A DNA stretch of 64,000 bases, taken from NCBI GenBank assembly GCA_021732995.1, contig JAKFWA010000044.1:1-64000 (forward strand), given 5' to 3'. This document shows positions 37,724 to 44,711 of the stretch, in pieces. Every line of letters begins with the position of its first letter. The first letter of the stretch is position 1. Origin of the DNA: Planctomycetaceae bacterium. GTDB taxonomy: Bacteria; Planctomycetota; Planctomycetia; Planctomycetales; Planctomycetaceae. The notes beneath the pieces are model-generated. The model saw nothing but the letters and a program-made list of their open reading frames with translations. It was not told the origin of the DNA and did not search any database. The position numbers were made by a program, and so were the translations under genes.

Positions 37724-38194
37724 TCATTGGGCGTCGAGTTCACCGACGGCTCGCAGTGCCGATTCGATGATGTCCGTTGCAACGAAGAATCCTGTTTCGA
37801 CTAACTCTTCCAACGCGTCACTGAGATTTGGAATCAAGCCTTGCCTTCTCGCTGCGACGAGAACCGCGACAGTTCCGATGACATTCAGTCCTAAGGACTT
37901 CGCGGCAGATCTCGCTCGTCGATCGTCCAGGATGATACGGTCTGCAGTGAGTTCAACGGCTAAGGCGATCGCGTCTGACTCTCCATTTCCGAGCCGACTT
38001 CTGAGCGACATCGCAAGCTGAGGCGAAGACGGATTCTTGACCAGCATCCAATTTGCCGGTTGGAGTCTGCACTCCGCCTCAACGGATGCCGGAATAGTGA
38101 CCGTGCCAAAAAGTTCGTGCAGCAATTCCAGCTTTCCCATCTGGGTGAGTGAAATCACACACGCGCTGTTCGTGATCACCTTGAGCTCAGACAT
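37724..38194 (-). CDS. PIN-domain toxin, DUF3368 type
   Basis: The 156-aa protein has the PIN-ribonuclease pattern: VITNSACVISLTQ (first acidic position), GNGESDAIALAVE (Glu/Asp), DRIILDDRRARSAAKSLGL (Asp pair). It should be the VapC-like toxin that cleaves RNA. I use the ATG at 38194, which overlaps the upstream antitoxin gene by 8 bp. UPF0175/DUF3368 is a known toxin-antitoxin pairing. Frame before that start is open but not conserved. Confidence 0.85.
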   Translation of the reverse strand: MSELKVITNSACVISLTQMGKLELLHELFGTVTIPASVEAECRLQPANWMLVKNPSSPQLAMSLRSRLGNGESDAIALAVELTADRIILDDRRARSAAKSLGLNVIGTVAVLVAARRQGLIPNLSDALEELVETGFFVATDIIESALRAVGELDAQ

Positions 38195-38408
38195 GCCGCA
38201 GGTCTTCTTCGAATTCACTACTGGTATAGTTGAAGACCGGAATGCCTTGCTTGCTGAGAAGCTCCATGAATGTCGGTTTTGTGTAGCCCGCGATCTCAGC
38301 GGCTTTACCGCATGAGACTTTTCCAATCTGGAACAGCCGAACTGCCAGTTGGAACTTGGCCTCGTTCTCAGTGAGGTCGTCTGGCAGTTCGAGTGTTACT
38401 TGGGCCAT
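38187..38408 (-). CDS. UPF0175-family antitoxin
   Basis: The 73-aa protein has the UPF0175 pattern: MAQVTLELPDDL, KFQLAVRLFQIGKVSCGKAAEIAGYTKPTFMELLSKQGIPVFNYT. The middle part is a DNA-binding helix-turn-helix-like stretch, the end binds the toxin. It begins 4 bp after the zinc alcohol dehydrogenase stop, with GGGATAGG just upstream, so it may also be transcribed from that operon. The overlap with the PIN gene couples translation. Confidence 0.86.
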   Translation of the reverse strand: MAQVTLELPDDLTENEAKFQLAVRLFQIGKVSCGKAAEIAGYTKPTFMELLSKQGIPVFNYTSSEFEEDLRHV

Positions 38409-38412
38409 GGTC

Positions 38413-39390
38413 CTATCCCTTCTTCCAACTTGGGAACTCCACCACCACTTTGAGCGCTCCATCCTTCTTTGCCAAGAAGACTTCGAAGGCTTCCTGAATC
38501 TTGGCCAGCGGGAAGCGGTGAGTCACCAGCGGCTTCATGTTGAGGCGACCTTCGCCGATCCAGCGCATTGCCAGCGGGAAATCGCGGGCGAAGTCTGGGC
38601 CGAGGCTGGTATGGACGCTGACGTTCTTCCACAGCAGGTCGCGCCAGGCGACATCGACTCGCGGTGGGGGAACTCCGAAGTACAGAATCGAACCGAACGG
38701 ACGCACGAGTTCAATGCAGAGGTCGAAGCATTGGTCGTAGTGTCCGACGGCTTCGATGATGACATCAGGCAACTGGCCGCCGAGAATTTCTTTCACACGG
38801 GCTGCGGGATTTACCTGACTGTTGTTGATCGTCGCGTTGGCACCGAACTTGTGACTCTGATCGAGCCGCGATTGCACTTTGTCGATACCGATGATGTGCC
38901 GTGCTCCGAGGTTCCGCAGGCACATGTTGAAGATCTGGCCCATCGGACCCTGACCGATGACGACCACATCTTTGTCGATCAGACTGGGCAGCTTCTTGAG
39001 TGCGTAGATCGCCGTCCCCAACGGCTGCGCGAGCATCGCTTCCTCTTCGGAGACTCGCGTGTCGATCGGAATCGCGTTGTTCTCGGAGACCACGTAACGC
39101 TCGAAGAGACCTTGTTGAGCGACTGGCACACACAAGACGCGTTCGCCGGGCTTGTAGCGTTTGCCGTTAGTGGCGATGACGGTGCCGGTCATCTCATGCA
39201 GCGAATGACCAACTTCGATTGGCCACTCGTCCGTACCTTTGAAGTACGGCAAGTCGGATCCGCAGAGACAGGTGCATTCCGGCTGAAAAATAATCTGGCC
39301 GGGACCGCTGGCGGGTGCTGCGGGAAGCACGGGTTCGGGAACGTCGACCAGTTCAATACGACACGGACCGAGGAATTTTCCGGCGAGCAT
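38413..39390 (-). CDS. Zinc-type alcohol/sugar dehydrogenase (MDR family)
   Basis: The 325-aa protein has the catalytic-zinc segment CTCLCGSDLPYFKG and EVGHSLHEMTG, NAIPIDTRV, and a Rossmann motif VVVIGQGPMGQIF. The structural-zinc four-Cys loop is missing. The second catalytic-zinc His-Glu appears as GHSLHE, a shifted form. Likely a NAD(P)-dependent polyol or sugar dehydrogenase. The ATG at 39390 fits the family start; a longer frame to 39762 looks like chance. It follows a Tat Gfo/Idh/MocA gene across 92 bp. Confidence 0.85.
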   Translation of the reverse strand: MLAGKFLGPCRIELVDVPEPVLPAAPASGPGQIIFQPECTCLCGSDLPYFKGTDEWPIEVGHSLHEMTGTVIATNGKRYKPGERVLCVPVAQQGLFERYVVSENNAIPIDTRVSEEEAMLAQPLGTAIYALKKLPSLIDKDVVVIGQGPMGQIFNMCLRNLGARHIIGIDKVQSRLDQSHKFGANATINNSQVNPAARVKEILGGQLPDVIIEAVGHYDQCFDLCIELVRPFGSILYFGVPPPRVDVAWRDLLWKNVSVHTSLGPDFARDFPLAMRWIGEGRLNMKPLVTHRFPLAKIQEAFEVFLAKKDGALKVVVEFPSWKKG

Positions 39391-39424
39391 GGGGTTCAGA
39401 TTTCCGAAGGGATGATTGCAAAGC

Positions 39425-39460
39425 GAGGCTGCGCGCACTCGATCCGAGCACGGCAGCCTC
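39425..39460 (-). terminator. Hairpin between Gfo/Idh/MocA and alcohol dehydrogenase genes
   Basis: GAGGCTGC (39425-39432) pairs with GCAGCCTC (39453-39460), and an inner CTCG/CGAG pair extends the structure. On the minus strand it follows the Gfo/Idh/MocA stop and precedes the dehydrogenase start, with only a weak TTTG tail. It could be a leaky terminator or an mRNA-stabilising structure. Confidence 0.4.
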
Positions 39461-39482
39461 AACAGTGGTGACGAAATGAATC

Positions 39483-40811
39483 TCAGACGAACTTCGTAAT
39501 GCCGGGACGTGGCTGCGAGGGGAATTCGACCTTCGAGTTCCAGCCGTCCTTCAGATCGGGAGCCAAGTTGATCTTCGAGTTCACAATCTGCTCCCAGGTA
39601 ATCTGAGCACCGGTGTAACCCGCCGTGCGGCCAAGAATGCCGGCCAGCGTGCTCTTCACCATGCGATCGCCATCGTTGATCAGTTTGCCCGAGCGAATCG
39701 ACGCAAAGAATTCTTCGTGTTCGACCAGATACATGTCGCGAGTTGGGCCATCGTACTTCCACACGACTTTGCCATCGAGATCGCTGATGGTCACGCCACG
39801 GGCACTGATCTTGGCGGTGCCCTTAGTGCCGTTCATGTAGAAGAAGTTTTCGTTGTGACAGCCGGGAATCTGCCGCTGAGCGATGAAGCCGCGGGCGTCG
39901 TTGTCGTAGAGGTAGTTCACTTCGATGTGATCGAAGATGTCGCCGCCCTCAGCGGGAATCTGGCGGCCGCCGCAAGCCGTCGCGCTCACCGGGTCGGCAT
40001 CCTTGAACGCCCATTGCAACCAGTCGACGGTGTGGATGGCTTGCTCGACCAGTCCGTCACCGGAGAGCCACGTGAAGTTGTACCAGTTGCGAACTTGCCA
40101 CTCCAAATCCGTCATTCCGGCCGGACGGGTGTTGGCTGCCGGCATCGGCTTCACCGGGCTGGTGAGGTACGTGCCGTAGGCCATCCGCAGTTCGCCGATG
40201 TCGCCCTGATGCACGCGTTCAAAGATTGCTCGCTTGGCATAGTCGTAGCGCCAGCAGAATCCCGCGCACAGAGCGATCTTCTTGGTCTTCGAAATCGCGA
40301 CAGATTCGGCGACCGAGCGGGCACCTTCAGGATCGGTGGCCATCGGCTTTTCGCTGAAGATGTGCTTGCCAGCTTCCACTGCATATCTCAAGTGGGCAGG
40401 GCGGAAGCCTGGCGGAGAAGCCAGCAGCACGACGTCGCACTTGTCGATGACGTGCTTGTAAGCCTCTAGACCGGCGAACTTGCTGCCATCCTGCACTTTG
40501 ATACGGGCAGCGATCTTGGGGTAGTTCGACAGGTTCTTGACGCTGGAGTCGATCTGCTCCGTGAACGCATCGGCGCAAGCGATGAGTTCGATGTTCTGGT
40601 CGGCGTTCATCGCATTGCTGGCGGCGCCCGATCCGCGTCCACCGCAGCCGACGAGGCCGACTTTCAAGAGATCGGAACCTTGAGCGTGAACGGCGGGTGC
40701 CAGCGTGGTGAGGTTCGCGGCCAGCGTCACAGCGGTGGCTGCAACAGTGCTGGTCTTCAGGAAGTCACGTCGAGACGTCTCTGCGGACTGTGGGACGTGT
40801 TGATCGCTCAT
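39483..40811 (-). CDS. Tat-exported Gfo/Idh/MocA oxidoreductase
   Basis: The 442-aa protein has a Tat leader (SRRDFLKTSTVAATAV near residue 13), a Rossmann motif VGLVGCGGRGSGA, the catalytic EKP (IFSEKPMATD) and a C-terminal substrate domain with HTVDWLQW. Like glucose-fructose oxidoreductase, it probably acts in the periplasm with a tightly bound NADP. GGAGAG lies 7 nt before the ATG at 40811. It is the first gene of the run to the dehydrogenase and the toxin-antitoxin pair. Confidence 0.9.
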   Translation of the reverse strand: MSDQHVPQSAETSRRDFLKTSTVAATAVTLAANLTTLAPAVHAQGSDLLKVGLVGCGGRGSGAASNAMNADQNIELIACADAFTEQIDSSVKNLSNYPKIAARIKVQDGSKFAGLEAYKHVIDKCDVVLLASPPGFRPAHLRYAVEAGKHIFSEKPMATDPEGARSVAESVAISKTKKIALCAGFCWRYDYAKRAIFERVHQGDIGELRMAYGTYLTSPVKPMPAANTRPAGMTDLEWQVRNWYNFTWLSGDGLVEQAIHTVDWLQWAFKDADPVSATACGGRQIPAEGGDIFDHIEVNYLYDNDARGFIAQRQIPGCHNENFFYMNGTKGTAKISARGVTISDLDGKVVWKYDGPTRDMYLVEHEEFFASIRSGKLINDGDRMVKSTLAGILGRTAGYTGAQITWEQIVNSKINLAPDLKDGWNSKVEFPSQPRPGITKFV

Positions 40812-41027
40812 GGCCTAACTCTCCGAAGGAATTCAGAAATCACGTAGCCCGAACGTGCCGGGCCTGCAAAGTTTGCACGCGCAATATAGTTGAACCGGTT
40901 TTGAATCCGCGAGCGTCTCATGACTCGGCGCTGATCTGAGGCGTTTCGGGCGCCGTCGCTTTACGGAACGCGAGTCACGTTCAACACTGCGGTCTGCTTG
41001 ACCAGCTTTACACCCCGAGCCGCCTGC

Positions 41028-42953
41028 ATGACTTTGGAAACACTCTTCATCGCCGCGACGTTTGGGGTTCCGCTTGTCGTGGCGGCGCTGCGGGCGGGCA
41101 CGAATCGAGCCTCATCAAACTGGATCCTCGGCTCGTTCGTGGCCAGCCTGATTGTGCTGATCGGGTTGCTGCCGCTGGAACTTGCCGCGACCGCACCTAT
41201 TTGGCCGGGTTTCCGGCTGCCCTCTGCGGATGTCCTGGCGACGGGTGTTGAGCTGGCCGTCGTCACGAGTGGGCCGTCACTGTTCGTCTGTCTCGCCGTT
41301 TTGATTTCAATGTGCGGTGTGGTTGCAAGCGGAGCCTCGTTTAACGCTGCACAACCAGAATCCAGCGAGGATCAGCGCGAAGGTGCCCGGCGTCGCGATT
41401 TGATGGTGCTCGGTCTGCAAGGCTTGATCTGTCTGGCGAGTCTAGCCACGAATTTCATTGTGGTATTGGCCGCCTGGTTTGCGATTGATGCGTTGATTGA
41501 GGCGGGACGACGACCTCGTTGTCAGCAGGCCGAAGATGAGCCTGCATCGCCGTTGGTGCCGCTGCGACTGGCTGGAATTGTCCTACTGGCTGCTTTGGGC
41601 TGGTTCGATGCGCGCTACTTCGAAACAGGAGTGGCGGAGTTGCAACTGGCGATTGGCACCGATCAGCGGGTCGACGCGGCAGTTGTCACATCCGGGCTGG
41701 TGATCGTTCTGGCAATCGCTTTGGTGATGCGTTGCGGCCAATTCCCCGCCATCGTCTGGATGCACCGGCTGGTTTCCGCAGGTAAGGCGGCTGGCGGCGA
41801 CCAGTCGCACTGCGAGTCGCTGCTTAATCCCTGGATCTGCTGTTTAGCGGTCGTGGGCTCGGCATTGGCCTTGATCGGTCGTCTGCAAGGTCTCTGGGCA
41901 TCGCATGTTGATGCCGCGTTTCTGATGGGGGCCTTGGGAGCGTTGACGGCCGTCGTGGCGGGTTTGAACGCATGCCTGGTGTCACGGGACGATGCGGGAG
42001 AGCAGGGGCTCAATTGGGTGACGGTCAGTTGGGTTTTGATTGCCACGATCGGTCAAGCCTTCATCGGAGTAGCCGCCACAAGCGATCGAGCACTCAGTTT
42101 TGGCGCCCAGACATGTGTTTGGGTGATGATCCTGTTGAGTGCATTTGCGTGGTTGTCTTCCAGCTCCTTTGCGTCTCTCAATGGGCAAAACCGAACCCGC
42201 TTAAAAATCGTTGCGATACTGGTGTGTCTGATGATTGCTTCCGGTTGCTGGTGTCAGGCGGACGCTCTGGAGATCGCTCAACAACAGGCCGTTTGGTCTC
42301 CAGAAGAGCATACAATCATGGGGTTCAACCGCCGTCGAGCTTTCCTGGGACTGTGGCTGGGCGGGATGATCGGGCAAGTTTGCGTTGGTTTTGCACTGAT
42401 GCGTGCAGTGTGCTTGTCAGGCAACAAGGCCGCACATCCAATTGCCGCACAGTCGCGCGGAATCACCTTTTGGCTGGCGGCCGGGATTTTGGCTTTAACA
42501 GTCGTGTGGTTGCTGCTGTTGCCGTTTGGACTGAAGCCACTGATGTTTGAGACCGCGCTTGGAAATTCATTGCCTCATGTCGTGATTGGCGCGGCGTTGC
42601 CGGCGGGATGGTTGGGCTGCTTGCTGGCGTGGCTGAGCTGGTCAGCGATGCCGCAATTGGTTCCCCTGGCCGAGAAACTCCTCGGTCCGTTGCTGCGGCT
42701 GGCACGGAATGGTTGGTATCTGGAATCGGTCGTCTTATTCGGTTGCCGAGTGCCGTGGCTGGGTTTGAGCCATTTTTTTGAGTTTTTTGATCGACGTTTG
42801 CTGGGTGGTGGCAAGGAAGGTGCCTGGAGTGCGCCTGCCGAGCGGGCGGCGGAATTCATGGATGAGGTGCGAGCGACGCAGGCTCGCTACTACGCGCTGG
42901 CCATCGTGGGCGCGGCGGTTGGGTTGTTGTTCGTGATTGGCTGGGGACGCTGA
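41028..42953 (+). CDS. NuoL-like membrane protein, divergent
   Basis: The 641-aa protein has about 14-16 hydrophobic helices and no signal peptide. It ends like NuoL: NGWYLESVVLFGCRVPWLGLSHFFEFFDRRLLGGG, then ATQARYYALAIVGAAVGLLFVIGWG. By eye the TM5 stretch LATNFIVVLAAWFAIDAL aligns with the NuoL GWEGVG region, so Glu144 (E. coli NuoL) becomes Phe; the TM7 Lys229 aligns with Arg in VMRCGQFPAIVWMH; His254 aligns with Asn. It begins 217 bp divergently from the Gfo/Idh/MocA gene and is followed by the NuoM-like gene. I use the ATG at 41028; a TTG at 40998 is possible. Confidence 0.72.
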   Translation: MTLETLFIAATFGVPLVVAALRAGTNRASSNWILGSFVASLIVLIGLLPLELAATAPIWPGFRLPSADVLATGVELAVVTSGPSLFVCLAVLISMCGVVASGASFNAAQPESSEDQREGARRRDLMVLGLQGLICLASLATNFIVVLAAWFAIDALIEAGRRPRCQQAEDEPASPLVPLRLAGIVLLAALGWFDARYFETGVAELQLAIGTDQRVDAAVVTSGLVIVLAIALVMRCGQFPAIVWMHRLVSAGKAAGGDQSHCESLLNPWICCLAVVGSALALIGRLQGLWASHVDAAFLMGALGALTAVVAGLNACLVSRDDAGEQGLNWVTVSWVLIATIGQAFIGVAATSDRALSFGAQTCVWVMILLSAFAWLSSSSFASLNGQNRTRLKIVAILVCLMIASGCWCQADALEIAQQQAVWSPEEHTIMGFNRRRAFLGLWLGGMIGQVCVGFALMRAVCLSGNKAAHPIAAQSRGITFWLAAGILALTVVWLLLLPFGLKPLMFETALGNSLPHVVIGAALPAGWLGCLLAWLSWSAMPQLVPLAEKLLGPLLRLARNGWYLESVVLFGCRVPWLGLSHFFEFFDRRLLGGGKEGAWSAPAERAAEFMDEVRATQARYYALAIVGAAVGLLFVIGWGR

Positions 42954-43025
42954 CTTTTGCGACGGGCATTGGAAGCTTGGGATTGAGACCGGCGGATACT
43001 GTTCTGGAAATGGAAACTGACACAC

Positions 43026-44597
43026 ATGGGTGCGGGATTCGCCCAACTACTGACGACGATCGCCGACAACGCGGTACTGCTGATGGTGGTGCTGCCGCTG
43101 CTGGGGGCGATCATCGTGCGGGCGATCGCGCGGTTTTCTCCGGAAGCCGTGAAGCCGACAGCGATCACGAACGTCGGGCTGAACCTGGCGCTCTCACTGG
43201 TCGTGCTGGCGAACTTTCAGCCGTTGGGATCGCCAGAGTATCAACCGTGGCAAATGGTGAGTTCGCTCCAATGGTTGGGTTCAGGGGGCTCATTGTCGTT
43301 GCTGGGATCTACGCTCGCGACCGGGCGAGAAGTCGGCGGACATATTGGTATTACCGTTGGAGTGGATGGAGCAGCTTTGCCTCTGCTGTTGCTACTCACC
43401 GCTGTCACGCTTGTGGCGGTGCGGTTAACCCCGAACGAATCACCGCGACTGGCGAGCCGACTCTCGCACCTGCTGGTCGCTCAAGCGGCGCTGGTGGCCA
43501 CTATCACTGCTCTGGACGCGGTGTTTCTGAGCTTTTCGGCGCTGCTGGCAGCGGGCGTGCTGACGCTGCTCATTGGTGAAAGTGGGGGAACAGATCGTCG
43601 TCCGGCAGCGCGGCGGTTTGCTCTGACTCAAGTGTCGAGCGCATTGCTGGTCGGTGTGGCGGTGGTCGGCTTGGCTATCCTGCACTGGTGGATGAGTATT
43701 CGCGTGGCCGGGGCACCACCGTTGACGTTCTACCTGCCGCGTATCGCCTTGCGACTACCGAAACTGGCCTTAGCGAATCAGGCGGCGCTGAGCGTTTGGG
43801 AAACGATGTCGTTCGTGCTGGGACTGCTGCTGTTGCTGGGGGCCTTGCTGCGAGTGCCGCTGGCACCAATGCATCACTGGTTCTATTCCACGTCGGACCA
43901 GGCGGATCGTGGAGTCACGGCCATGATCGTGGCGGGCTGGATGCCGTCCGGGCTGTTAGTCGTGACGCGATTCATTCTGCCGTTGTTCACCAAACTGGTC
44001 GCGGACCTCTCCGCGAGGTTCGTGATGTGGAGTGCATTGGCGGCGGCGTTGCTGGCGCTGTCCACACTGGCCATGACGAGTTGGCCGCGTCGTCTGGCGG
44101 CTTATGCACTGGTCGGTTCTTGCCTCGCTTTTGGTTGCTTATGGCAGGGGACCGATGCGGGCACCTCTGCGAGCTTGCTGCTGATGTTAGGGCTCAATGG
44201 GTCAGCCGCGCTCGGGCTGCTGTTGTGCTCAGGACCGGCGGGTGATGCGTCGCCTGTGGACTCTGCCGATCGCCGCTCCGATGCTCTTAACTCATGGGTT
44301 GTCGCCGGGCTCTGGGCACTGCCGTTGACGGCAACATTCTCTGGATTCTGGCTGCTGATGCAGCAAAGCTTTCAAACCGGCAGCAGCGACACAAGATGGC
44401 TGCTCGCGGCGTTTGTGATGTTGGCGTGGTCGGTTCTGGACGGACGCCGGCTGATGGTTGATGCACGGAACCCCGCCGTGAACTGGAAGACGGTCTGGCC
44501 GGTGGTGCTCGCTCTTCTGGCAATCGGAATTGCGCCGCAGTTCGTGGTGACGCGCCTGCAGACGGCGACGCTCACCGAAGCGGTGGATGTTGATTGA
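43026..44597 (+). CDS. NuoM-like membrane protein, divergent
   Basis: The 523-aa protein has about 14 hydrophobic helices and the NuoM-like core LRVPLAPMHHWFYSTSDQADRGVTAMIVAGWMPSGLLVVTRFILPLF. Aligned by eye to E. coli NuoM, Glu144 of TM5 becomes Leu (LDAVFLSFSALLAAG), Lys234 of TM7 becomes Arg, and the TM8 Lys265 position has no Lys. It follows the NuoL-like gene by 72 bp, so the two are probably one operon. No other Nuo subunit, and no DabA-like (DUF2309) partner, is near. Confidence 0.72.
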   Translation: MGAGFAQLLTTIADNAVLLMVVLPLLGAIIVRAIARFSPEAVKPTAITNVGLNLALSLVVLANFQPLGSPEYQPWQMVSSLQWLGSGGSLSLLGSTLATGREVGGHIGITVGVDGAALPLLLLLTAVTLVAVRLTPNESPRLASRLSHLLVAQAALVATITALDAVFLSFSALLAAGVLTLLIGESGGTDRRPAARRFALTQVSSALLVGVAVVGLAILHWWMSIRVAGAPPLTFYLPRIALRLPKLALANQAALSVWETMSFVLGLLLLLGALLRVPLAPMHHWFYSTSDQADRGVTAMIVAGWMPSGLLVVTRFILPLFTKLVADLSARFVMWSALAAALLALSTLAMTSWPRRLAAYALVGSCLAFGCLWQGTDAGTSASLLLMLGLNGSAALGLLLCSGPAGDASPVDSADRRSDALNSWVVAGLWALPLTATFSGFWLLMQQSFQTGSSDTRWLLAAFVMLAWSVLDGRRLMVDARNPAVNWKTVWPVVLALLAIGIAPQFVVTRLQTATLTEAVDVD

Positions 44598-44634
44598 GGA
44601 CGCTATCGCCGTTTGCGTCCTTCCGGCCAGAATT

Positions 44635-44698
44635 TCACGCGAAGGCGCGGAGTCGCGAAGCAGAGCATGAACCTTCGCGCCTCCGCGCCTTCGCGTGA
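44635..44698. repeat. Dispersed palindromic repeat A, copy 2
   Basis: TCACGCGAAGGCGCGGAG... (44635-44660) and the reverse-complementary arm (44673-44698) match at 25 of 26 positions, with a 12-nt loop. The arm sequence is the same as in the copy at 15219-15301. It lies between the convergent NuoM-like and VWA genes and may end transcription of both. Confidence 0.9.
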
Positions 44699-44711
44699 GG
44701 TTCGTAATCGT

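Noticed and set aside
38356-39471. 371-codon plus-strand frame opposite the zinc dehydrogenase and antitoxin
   Set aside because: It spans two recognisable genes on the other strand and shows no family motif.
39391-39762. Upstream extension of the zinc dehydrogenase
   Set aside because: The extra 124 codons do not match the family, while MLAGKFLGPCRIELV at 39390 does.
41028-44597. DAB-type inorganic carbon pump
   Set aside because: DabB resembles the NuoL-like protein, but no DUF2309 (DabA) gene is next to it, and the second gene is NuoM-like.
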